Assembly: GCA_021014325.1 (NCBI GenBank) | Contig: CM037472.1 | Location: 33,690,234 to 33,754,233 of the forward strand | From: Plazaster borealis | Lineage: Eukaryota; Echinodermata; Asteroidea; Forcipulatida; Labidiasteridae | DNA length: 64,000 nucleotides | Direction of reading: 5' to 3' | Shown here: positions 23,801 through 34,457 of the stretch, in pieces | Position numbering within the stretch: the first letter of the stretch is position 1 | Layout of the letters: every line of letters begins with the position of its first letter | Made by a program: the position numbers and the translations under genes | Notes under the pieces: generated by a model | Seen by the model: the letters and a program-made list of their open reading frames with translations, nothing else | Databases searched by the model: none | What the model was told of the DNA's origin: nothing

Positions 23801-26800
23801 CTAGATTTTACTTTTCTCTTTTGTTTACTGAAAATCATCTGCTTGCAGAAACGTTGTTTTTGATTCCCTTGTGCTGACCAGTTATCCATAAACTCTCATG
23901 GTAGGAATTCTGTACAACTGAACTGAAATATCATGTTTGTTTGTTTTCTATCGATGTACTTTTTATGTGATACGTGCAATTGGTTGCCTCATTTGTTTGG
24001 TGATTTTTGTTTTCTTTCTTTGTAGACATGTTTTGCCATATCTTTATGTGTACTGCATGTTTGTGAGATGGACGGGATCTTGTTCAATGAATAGGTTAAA
24101 CTAAGAAGTGCAATACATGTACATCACTGTTGCAATGAGACTGGGAAGGTAGATATTTATGCCAAATTTTATCGGTAATCAAAAAGATCAGTAGTTATTT
24201 GAATGTATTTATGCAGGAGTTCAGCGTGGAGTAAGGTACCAGTGATTTTGATGGTAAAGATATGAGCTATCAACCTGTCGTCAAGTCAGTTTGTTTTTAA
24301 CCCCATTTCTCGCAATTCTATCCCTTGCCGAAATTTAGGATTTGGAAGGACTGAGGATTGTGGTCCCATATAACAATATTAGTTCTCACACAAATGCGAG
24401 TGGAAAACTAAAAAATAAAGCGCTGTTGTGCGCTGCTGTTGTCCCATATCCAACGAGGCCAAAGACCAAGTTGGATATGGGCAAACGCGCGCATGTGACA
24501 ACAAATTTATCTTCAAGCAAACTAGACGTGTAGCTTAAAGTAGTGCAATACGCATAATTAGAACGGAGTGATAGAACAGGTTTTGACACGGGTCGTGCAG
24601 TATAGTTTAATATCACACTCTTGTTGCTGTGGATCGACCAATCAGAATCGAGGATTGTCACTTGGTCAGGCAATCGAATCTTATGCAAGTCCAATCATTT
24701 TGGTGTGGAATGAGGAGGATTGGAGGATTGGAGGATTGAGGTCACCTGTAGGCAAAATTGAAAAGGCCTAGGGAGGAACGGTTGATAGGAAATCATTCAA
24801 TTCAAACCAGCCGACTAAACTTGTTTCACCATTCAATTTATATTGTAATTCTTCATCCTTTAACATGGGAGGCCGAGTGGTTGTTCTGTATTGCTGTTCG
24901 AGTTTCATGGACACGGTTCACTTGCAAGGCCAAACCAACAAGGACTTGTTAGGGGCGAGCTTGAAGAGTACACTGGTTTGCAAGTCGAGCTACTGTTCAT
25001 TATTTGAAGGATTAGTATTTAGAATTAAAGGGTACATGTTATTTGAAATATTTTTTAAATGCAATCCTACTTTATTATGTATAACTAACATTACTTTTTC
25101 TGTGTTCTTTTTAGATGCTACTTTACATGATTTTTGCCCACATGGTAATGTATATAAATGTGGCTGGCCGGTCCGTTGTTACTTTGTTCAAAAGTATCCA
25201 AGACCGGTATTCAGTGTTAATCGGCCTATGCAGCCATGTTTTTTGGTACAGCTAGTAAGATTGGAGGGGAATACCTCTATATGTACAGTTTTATTTATCT
25301 TGCATTTAATTCCAATATTTAATTCATCATGTACATGAAGAAAAAAAGTGGAAAAAAAAGTAAAAACAAAAAAAAAGTGTGTTGCAAAATATTTATTGGC
25401 CACTTTTTGACATATAACTGAGTGTTGTAAATTGTATATTAAATAAGGAACTTAGCACAATTTTTCAAGGCAAATAGACCTGAAATGGTCATGACGTATG
25501 TGATAATTGGTGGTGGGTGTTTTGAAGTTGTTTATCTCCATATTTGAAGTGTAACCGTGGCTTGGTTAATTCAGTGCGGATTGCTATAACGATAGTATTT
25601 TAAATGAACGAAAAAAGAAAAAAAAATGAATGTGTATATCATGGACTAGTTCAACTTTTTGTTCAATGCCTCATAAACAATTAGGTAATTGCTCTTACAG
25701 TAATGATGCAAAACTGTTTTCGTCCCATTCTGCCCTACTCTGAAGTTAAACATTTCTCTGTATAAGTTTTTTTTATTTTTTTTTTACTCATATTCTATTA
25801 TAATAAGTAATAAGTTATCTCCATTTCAACAAATTAACATCTAAATGATAAGAAACTAAATGAACTTAGAATGAAACTGTTCAGGTTCAAGATTTGAAAT
25901 AATCCTTCACAGTGCTCCATGTGTTTACACATGTGTGTGTCCCCCCCCCCCAAAAAAAGGTGATTTCAACCCCATTTTTAAACATGCCAAGATTATTTTA
26001 AAAAGAAACATTTGTGTATTTACTCCAAATTTGTTGGAGTAGTTTGCAAAAGTTGACTTTGGAGATAAATTAAAAGTATAATTCTTTTCTCAGGACTAAT
26101 GAATTGCCCATATATTTTATTGATCCCCCTCAACCAAGGCAACATCGTGGTAATGATCCGTGTAATGCCCGTGCTGTCTGTGATGTGAAAAACTTTGTCT
26201 ACATTTAATGTCCAAATGAAGAAGAAAAAAATGAAAAAAACCCATAACTGCACTTTTTATAGACAATATTTGCATTAAGTGTCCTCGCGAAAGCCAACCG
26301 TGTGAATTTGTTTTGTGTTCTCAAAAAGATTGTTAACAAATCAGGATATTTTTTTATGTTTGCGTTTTCCGTTTCAAAGCCCAGATCTTTAACATTCTTC
26401 CAGCATCTTTTGTCAAGCTCCCCGTATGCAACAGCAATAATGAATACTAATTCCATTATTCATAAAAAGGGTATCATACTATTTAGCTGTACTAGGCTCA
26501 CTTTCATTACGTTGATTTAAACGGCTGCAACATTTGGTCTGTAAGAATCAATCATCAGGAGCTTTTTGCCCGGGTAAATAACAACAAAACAAAAATGTTT
26601 CTATTTGTGTATTTATTACTTGCTATATGTATTCCATGTGTTAGCAGTGAAATATTTTCAGAGTTTTAAACTGCAACATGTATTATTCATTCCACATGTT
26701 GCATTTTTTTTGTATTCAGATTCGAAAATTTAAAAACACCCATACTTTTTGTATGTCCCTGTAGGAAAAGAGTCCCCCACATTTAATGGCATGCAAATAG

Positions 26801-27245
26801 GTGTAGAATCCAAACAGATGGTACAGCATTGTCAGCTTTTTGAAACAAAATTTCTTTCAACCTGTTTATTTATAAGTAATATTTACATTCATGTGTGTTG
26901 AAATGTTTATGTTCCCAACGAAAAAAAGACTTTTCGAAGTACTCTCACAGCTCAGGGTCTTTTGGATGGACAAAACTAAACAAGAAGCCACGTTTCTTTG
27001 ACACGGTGTTTTAGAATAGCTGCTTGAGTTTCTGAAATTAACTTGTATAGTCATCATGCACAAATTAACAAAATACCTTCTTGTCTGGTTTATGTTTTAA
27101 GTTCCCCCTAACATGATCCTATGTATCAGACAGAGGGGCCATTTCTGTTGAGCTGCTGGGTGCACAGTTGCACTGAGCACAGTAAAAGATTTGATTACTA
27201 GACACACCAGCCAATGTGTCATACAGGGATGAGATTTTACGAGCG

Positions 27246-27490
27246 TGAAATTCCTGAAAAATGACTTGTTGGTCTGGGTCTCCCCTTTATTCTAGACCCA
27301 GAACCTCCCAGATGTTACAATTCAGGAGGTTTACAGACTCTGTGCATCACCAGAAATACAAAACTGCAGGTTTGGACACAATAATGGACTATTCCTTTCT
27401 CCTTTGTTTGGTGACACTTTAATACTTTTTTCAAGAAAATGTAAAGGCTCAAGGTGTTTTGGAGAAAATCCTGAAATCAGGAAAAAGCCT
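27246..27490 (-). repeat. Interspersed repeat, inverted match to 62490-62740
   Basis: 'ctagacccagaacctcccag', 'attcaggaggtttacagact' and 'gtgcatcaccagaaatacaa' occur here and, reverse-complemented, in golgin-84 intron 5. Confidence 0.72.
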
Positions 27491-28756
27491 GAAAAATCAC
27501 ACACCTGATCATATGATTCAAACTGTGTTAAAGCCAGTTTCCAATGTATTAAGCAAGATCTTTTACAAAGCAGAGCAATGAAAATGGCCCTGGGTGTCAT
27601 TGTCATACTGAGTTTGATTTTTGATGTTATTTTTTTGTTTGGTATTGAATGAAGAGGTTTCCTTCGATGATGATGCACCTATATTAGATAAGATAAACAT
27701 TAGAATCAAGTATACATCAAGCTAAAAACAGCGTAGAAATTCAACCTTTCTGTCCTCCCCTCTACTTGTGATTATTGTAATAATATTAAACTTAAAGATG
27801 TTTTGGAATATATTTTTTCTTGTACGACTAATTTAACAATGACCGCGCTCATACAAATAGTGCCATAGGATTTTTGTTTCTGGCAATGTATTTGTCATGT
27901 TCAATTTGTACATGGCTGATTTATTTAACTAGTGAAAAAAGGCACTGCAGAAACAACTTAATTACAGCAGCATGGACTAATGGTAGTAAGCTTTCACAAC
28001 GGAACCAGTGTGCGTTTCCAAAAATTGTGAAGGTTTAATTATTTTGCAAATTTTATTTCAATCAGCCGAAGGAAGCTGCAGTTATAGGTCTTGTTGCTGT
28101 GTAGAAAACTAAAACTTTGGCGTAGTCATGGTAACGTTATGACTATAGTAGACAGACATTAATTTGACATTGTACACATTTAACAAATACTTTCTTGGAC
28201 AGTTGACTCAAATGTGTGCGTATTAAAAAGACAGGCTTGTCACTGTTTCGTTTTTTTAGTTTTTTTATTAATGAAGCTTCACCACAGGGATGGACTGTAT
28301 GTATTTAACCTTTATTTCACAACTGGTTGACACATAACATTAGGGATGTCCCTATGGGTCCTGCCTCAAAAATTAGCTTGACTCGTGCATAAGCCATGGG
28401 AAAACACTTCACAGTTATGTGAAGGATTGTATTACATGCTGCTTTATAATTGCAAACAGTAGTCTGATCCCTCATCATAGGGGGTGACCTTGTTCATAGA
28501 GCTGCTTCAGCTCAAAAAGTAGATGAGCACAAGACAGTTATGCTTACCAGAATATGGTTACCAGCTAAATCACCATGTCACATGTAACATCTGTGACTGG
28601 TATGCTGCTTATTTTTGTTTAGCAGCAAACTGTTAAGCAGTTTTTTTCTGCTTAAAGCAGAGCTATGAAAACAGGCCCTCTCCTAGGATGTGTGCTTTTG
28701 AACACAGGTCTTTGGTTATTCTCATCCTAGGTGTGACTCTTGGTTTGTAGCCACCA

Positions 28757-28949
28757 GGGCCCAATTTCATAGAGCTGCTTAAGCAGAAAATATTGCCTAA
28801 CAATTTTCTGCTAAGTAGAAATGAGCAGGATACCAGTCACAAATTGTACATGTGACATGGTAGTTTGGCTGGTAACCTTATTCTGGTAAGCAAAATTTGG
28901 TTGCACTTAGCTACTTTTTGTGCTTAAGCAGCTCTATGAAATTGGGCCC
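28757..28949. mobile_element. 'gggcccaatttcat' MITE, near-intact copy
   Basis: About 193 bp with terminal inverted repeats GGGCCCAATTTCATAGAGCT / AGCTCTATGAAATTGGGCCC. Non-coding. A related partial copy is at 28495-28680. Confidence 0.85.
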
Positions 28950-29875
28950 AGCAGGACTTGGAAAGCAATGCTTTATGATGCTTTAGAATTATACATCACT
29001 GAAGCTTAAAGCAAAATTTGAAATTGTTCATATCACAATTGTTGTATACCATAACCACTTTTGAGAACGGAAACAAATAAAGCATGGTTTAATCTGCCAA
29101 GTCTTGTTTCAGGTTTACAATAAGTGATGCCTAGTTTGGGATCGAACAGATAATTGTGAAGCAATCGATTCCATGTGTTTTTGGCTGTTCATAAAATGCC
29201 AAATTTATAATCTTTGGTTCAGTACATTGTGACTGAACACAGAACACCAAATCATTGCATACAATGGTTCACAGATGAGATCAGTCACACAGGGTCAACA
29301 CTTTCAGTTTGGGTAAATGCAAGCCGAGGTTTTGAATACAGTTTAAAAATCCATCTTTAGGCTGGAGATTCAAAAAAATAAAAAATTATAAAAGGAAACA
29401 TGAGATAGTCTTTTTAATAGTTATACCTCAATTTTATTAATAATCTTCTATTTAAACGTGACGGCAGCTTGATCTGCCAATTAATTGTTTATCAATTAAG
29501 CCATAAATGGCGGTAATTTGTGTAAATGCAATAAGGGTTCTAAAGTGACAAGGTATGTGTAGTGTTATAATGTAGTGTTGTCTATTCAATATCATTTTGC
29601 TTTCCTGTTAGATGTCGACTTTGAAACTTTGGCATCGTGCATCCAGACCTCTTTTGATCTAGCTAGTCAGAGAGTCTTGATTCCATATTGAAATTGTAAC
29701 AACAACAAAATTTAACCTCAGATAAACACCTTATTAGATAGCCGTGTAATCATTATATGCACAGTGTATATGGTTCTGTGGGAAGTAGGCCTTTTCTAAA
29801 TCTCAATATCTGTAACCTACAGCCAAAAGCTTACTACAATTAACTCACCCTCTGGTATTTCAACCTCATCAAGAT

Positions 29876-31034
29876 GTATTTGTGGCTTTGTTACCGGCCT
29901 GTGGCTTTGTTACTGGCCTGTGGCTGGCCTGTGGCTTTGTTACCGGCCTGTGGCTTTGTTACTGGCTTTGTTACCGGCCTGTGGCTTTGTTACCGGCCCG
30001 TGGCTTTGTTACTGGCTTTGTTACCGGCCTGTGGCTTTGTTACCGGCCTGTGGCTTTGTTACTGGCTTTGTTACCGGCCTGTGGCTTTGTTACCGGCCTG
30101 TGGCTTTGTTACTGGCTTTGTTACCGGCCTGTGGCTTTGTTACCGGCCTGTGGCTTTGTTACTGGCTTTGTTACCGGCCTGTGGCTTTGTTACCAGCCTG
30201 TGGCTTTGTTACTGGCTTTGTTACCGGCCTGTGGCTTTGTTACCGGTCTGTGGATTTGTTACTGGCCGGTGGCTTGGTTACTGGCCTGTGGCTTGGTTAC
30301 TGGCCTGTGGCTTGGTTACTGGCCCTTGGTTTTGTTACTGGCCTGTGGCTTGGTTACTGGCCCTTGGTTTTGTTACTGGCCTGTGGCTTGGTTACTGGCC
30401 TGTGGCTTGGTTACTGGCCTGTGGCTTTGTTACTGGCCTGTGGCTTTGTTACTGGTCTGTGGATTTGTTACTGGCCTGTGGCTTGGTTACTGGCCTGTGG
30501 CTTGGTTACTGGCCTGTGGCTTGGTTACTGGCCCTTGGTTTTGTTACTGGCCTGTGGCTTGGTTACTGGCCTGTGGCTTTGTAACTGGCCTGTGGCTTTG
30601 TTACCGGCCTGTGGCTTTGTTACCGCCCTGTGACTTTGTTACAGGCCTGTGACTTTGTTACTGGCCCTTGGTTTTGTTACAGGCATGTGGCTTTGTTACA
30701 AGCATGTGGCTTTGTTACAGGCCTGTGGCTTTGTTACTGGCCCTTGGTTTTGTTACAGGCATGTGGCTTTGTTACTGGCCTGTGGCTTTGTTACTGGCCT
30801 GTGGCTTTGTTACTGGCCTGTGGCTTGGTTACTGGCCTGTGGCTTGGTTACTGGCCCTTGGTTTTGTTACAGGCATGTGGCTTTGTTACTGGCCTGTGGC
30901 TTTGTTATGGGCCTGTGGCTTGGTTACTGGCCTGTGGCTTTGTTACCGGCCTGTGGCTTGGTTACTGGCCTGTGGCTTGGTTACTGGCCTGTGGCTTTGT
31001 TATGGGCCTGTGGCTTTGTTACTGGCCTGTGGTT
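29876..31034 (+). repeat. 1.16-kb minisatellite, 19-bp unit with a 50-bp higher-order block
   Basis: Unit is TTACTGGCCTGTGGCTTTG with variants (taccGG, ggcttGG, cccttGGtttt, acagGCATG). From about 29941 to 30238 the order is 19+19+12, a 50-bp higher-order repeat whose short member is 'ttactggctttg'. The unit has no stop in any plus-strand frame, and 19 is not a multiple of 3, so all three frames stay open for more than 230 codons. Confidence 0.95.
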
Positions 31035-32764
31035 GGAGCAAACTCTTTCTTAACATTAATGTATGTAGCCTTGGAGCTGTAGGTGTTGTTACAGTGCGAA
31101 TAAACCATAGTATCAACAGGTTTTATCTCAAAACAAAAATGAGACCTCTTAATTTTGCTTGCGTGTCTGGAAATAATTGGACTCTTGTCTCAAGGGGGAT
31201 CATAAAAACCAAGTATACAAGGTCTGTTGAGTGGATTAATAACATCCAATAACGCAACAGCTGTCTGGGTGAAGTCTCCTTGGCTTAGTACACAGAAAGA
31301 CATGTTTCATCATGAGTTAATTCTTTTATGTAACATACCTGCAATTTGTGAATAACTTTTAAAAAGTGTTGGTGGCAGCATACTTATTTAGTAGTAATAC
31401 CAGAATTCTGTAAACACACAGGTATCTATACACAAAATGTGTCTCTTTTGTATTAACTTGACCTGTTGAATTGCACATGATATGCAAGAGTGTCCAATAG
31501 GAAACAAGTACTTAAGTTTGTTAGCCAAAGGGTCTTTTGGATGAAATGTTATAAGATGCCAGTGAAAGAACTAAATTTAAGAACATGATTTTGTTATCAC
31601 CGCGTGGTGGCCAAATCCAAGAGTAATGCAGTGTACACAAGTTTCATTACTGTGTGTAAAGGGGGGAGGGAGGTGGCATTATCTGTCTCCAAAAACACCA
31701 ATTCTCATGCGAGGTCTCTGGAATCCCAATACAGTACAGTACAGTCTTTACCATTGTAGGAACCTGGATGGTGTTTTACAAACATGACCTACTGTACACT
31801 TTACTGTTAGGTCTCAATCTCCCCCCCCCCCTTTTACATCTCAGCCTTGATCTCCAGTCCTCCAGATCTTGGTTTCTGATCTTGGACTCACTCTTTTATC
31901 TTGTAGGTCTTGGATCTCTCTTAAGTCTCGGTCTCAGACTCTGGGATAGTAGTCTTGGTTTAGACTGGTTCAGATGAGAATACTGTTTCAAAAGAGTCTT
32001 GAATGACAAGTACAATCTTATGGACAAAGTTAATACTCAATGAGGGGCCACACATTGTGTAGATGCAAATAGTATACAGTCTCATAACGGGGGATTCAAA
32101 GGCAGTCTAACAAGACTACCTTATACTGACTGGGAATTTACTGTATACGAATAACTGCATGTGTGAAGTTAATTCAGAAACCACTACAAGTCTTCACTCG
32201 GCCCATTTATTTTTAATTGTACTATAAAGGCAAATTCAATCTCAGTCGTTGCAATTTACAAATTGATTGCTTGGGGTTTACTCTGGCTTTTCCAGAACGA
32301 AATAATAAAGTAGTTATTAAAGACTACTAAATATACAGAAAATATTTGAGTGGAAAAACATGATAATTTTCAAACATGAGTTATTTTGAAATCGGATTGA
32401 GTTTTATTTGCAGTATTGAAAAGTTTCTTTTAAAATAAAAATCTAATATTAACACCATGTTATTCAGATGCTTAGCCGTGCAATGTTAATTTTACTTAAT
32501 ATTTGTTTGCAATTGTTTTAAGTATCCCTAACTGATTTTAGAGTTGAATCCTAGCTTTATTCACAGGATTTTGTTGCTAATTGTAACCTGTTTTCAAAGT
32601 GAAGTAGTAATGTTCATTTTTTGCTGCTATTTATGGCTTTTTCACTAATAGTCAAATAAAGTATTTGGGACAGTTTATTTGCTTTATCGTTTGTTATTTT
32701 TCTTCAATCCAAGTTTGAAGAGTACAGTTATCCAATCCCCAGGTTTTCCTGCTGAAAGTAACCT

Positions 32765-32890
32765 TGGTTCAATTTCATGGCTCTGCTTACCGCGGAATTC
32801 TGTGCTTACTGCACCCTGTAGAGGACATATTCTATGGGGCCATAAGCGCAGATATCTCCGGTCAGTAGAGCCATGAAATTCGGCCCTGGT
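32765..32890. mobile_element. 'caatttcatggctctgct' element
   Basis: Inverted ends 'ttcaatttcatggctctgct' and 'tagagccatgaaattcggccc' enclose about 80 bp. Related to the copy at 40147-40254. Confidence 0.68.
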
Positions 32891-33007
32891 GTTGTGCAAG
32901 AATGGTTGTATATGCAAGTTCTGTTTTTACAGAATGGTTGCATTCATTTGACATTATTTCTTTCTACTTCGGATGGGATATTAGGTAGTGGGACCTGTGT
33001 AGAACAG

Positions 33008-33198
33008 GGCCCGATTTCTTAAATCTGTTTAGCAGAAAATTCTTCTAAGCAAATATTCATTGCTAAGCAAGAAATGAGTAGGGTACCAGTCACAGCAATG
33101 GTAACTGTATGGCATTTTGACTGGTAACCTTTTTTTCTAAGCAAGAGTTTTCTGTGCTTAGCAAGTTTTTGTGCTTACATGCTTCATGAAATTGGGCC
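33008..33198. mobile_element. 'gggcccaatttcat' MITE
   Basis: Starts gggcccgatttctt and ends catgaaattgggccc; internal 'taccagtcacagcaatg' is shared with 46019-46199 and 53563-53758. Confidence 0.75.
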
Positions 33199-33299
33199 CA
33201 GGTGGTACATGATAAAAAAAAACAGCCCAGGAGTAGTTCACTACGATATTTCTGGTTCATAGAAGCACCCGTGATTACAGGTTTCCTCATGTTTCATTT

Positions 33300-33510
33300 C
33301 ATTTCTAAATTCTGGTTGTGAAGCCAAGGACTCTCAAAAAAGCGAACTTAATCACTGTACTATCCAAGAACCCCGTGGAGAGAAGACAAGGAAAGAAGTT
33401 TCAGGTTTTAGATGTGGGAGGAAAACCCCAGGAGGAATTATTCCAGGGAAAACCCACGCGGTCAGGTAGGGACTGAAAACCCAATCCACATAGTGCCCCC
33501 GGTGGGACGG
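33300..33510. repeat. Low-copy repeat shared with 43680-43880
   Basis: 'aattctggttgtgaagccaa', 'gcgaacttaatcact' and 'catagtgcccccggtggga' occur in order at both places; the second copy lies in DPH6 intron 8. Confidence 0.72.
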
Positions 33511-33649
33511 CTACAGTGATCAAGTTTGATTCACCTTTGGTTTCATTACTTCAAATCGGCCACAATGGGTCCTTCTCAAAGTCTTCCCAATAGTTGGGTA
33601 TCTGTAGCATCCGAATGCGACTCTCTCCTGAAGAAAATTTGCATAAACT

Positions 33650-34212
33650 GAGCCCACTTCAGACAGCTGCTTAAGCAGACAATATTGCTCAACAATTTTC
33701 TCCTTGGCAAAGATAAGCAGAATACCAGTCACAAATGGTACATGTGACATGGTATTTTGCCTGGTAACCTTATTCTGGAAAGCAAAATTGTTTCGCACTC
33801 GGTAACTTTTTGTGCTTAAAGGTAGGGTCATAGATTGGTAAACACTCCAAAAATGAATTACCACAAAGACCTACTAAAGAAGCACTGCAGCTGTTGATAG
33901 TATAAAATATTTTGAGAAAGACTATTTTTTACCCACAAATATTTGAATCTGAGAATTTTTGAGGGTTTCCAAATGATGCGGCCAGAGAGTGGTTGGTACC
34001 TGCCGGCTAAACAGGGAGGGATTCAACGTTCTTGTGATAAATACCATGACAGTTTTTGCCTTTTTCTCAGCAAGTAGACACTGTATTCAGCTGAAACTTG
34101 CACATGTGACTTTTATTGTATCTTTCTTTATATTTTGCCTATAAATCGGCATTGAGTTGACAAAAACTAATTTATGACCCTAACCTTTAAGCAGCTCTAA
34201 AATATTGGGCCC
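33650..34212. mobile_element. 'gggcccaatttcat' MITE, interrupted
   Basis: Left half 33650-33819 (agcccacttcagacagctgc ... gtgcTTAA), right end 34187-34212 (TTAAgcagctctaaaatattgggccc). The two parts together resemble the intact copy at 28757-28949. Confidence 0.78.
33816..34190 (+). mobile_element. TTAA-flanked element nested inside another MITE
   Basis: TTAA at 33816-33819 and 34187-34190 with inverted ends 'aggtagggtcata' / 'tatgaccctaacct'. It splits the 'cccaatttcat'-type MITE at 33650-34212 within its 'tgcttaagcagct' end. Confidence 0.8.
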
Positions 34213-34341
34213 CCAAACTGAAACTGGGATTTCACTTGCACAGGTTTTACCAGACCCATGAACCATGGGTGATGGGGTGGTTGACTGGAGGCATTATTCA
34301 TATTCCATGGTGCTAGTTCAAGTCTAATCCAGTCAGATGCA

Positions 34342-34457
34342 TCACTGCTGAAGAAATATGAGCGCTGTGAGAGCATATGATCCTGGCAAACTGAGTACAG
34401 GTACTAGACATACCACTGGGCAGATTGGCGATGACTTGCTCAGTCCTGTAATAAGCA
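34342..34457 (-). CDS. DPH6: DPH6 terminal coding exon 17
   Basis: Acceptor 'tctgccaacag' after a good polypyrimidine tract; stop TGA at 34344-34342. Encodes VLITGLSKSSPICPVVCLVP, VLSLPGSYALTALIFLQQ, resembling the hydrophobic C-terminal strand of long DPH6 proteins. Confidence 0.8.

Larger units (their letters stand above)
20896..29875. other. NCX 3' flank and possible long 3' UTR
   Basis: No coding sequence recognised. AATAAA-like poly(A) signals on the plus strand occur near 22792, 24413 and 29076, but the real 3' end cannot be chosen from sequence. Roughly 22300-27230 is AT-rich and largely free of the interspersed repeats that crowd the rest of the window, consistent with a long 3' UTR. 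MITE copies reappear from about 28495. Confidence 0.4.
31041..34341. other. Intergenic interval between the 1.16-kb minisatellite and the DPH6 stop
   Basis: No gene supported. It contains a C-rich run (31820), a 'caatttcatgg' element (32765-32890), MITE copies at 33008-33198 and 33650-34212, and a low-copy repeat (33300-33510) shared with 43680-43880. Confidence 0.45.

Noticed and set aside
29874..31252. Overlapping plus-strand frames of 134-256 codons
   Set aside because: They are translations of a 19-bp minisatellite that lacks stops in any frame; no start context, domain or codon signal.
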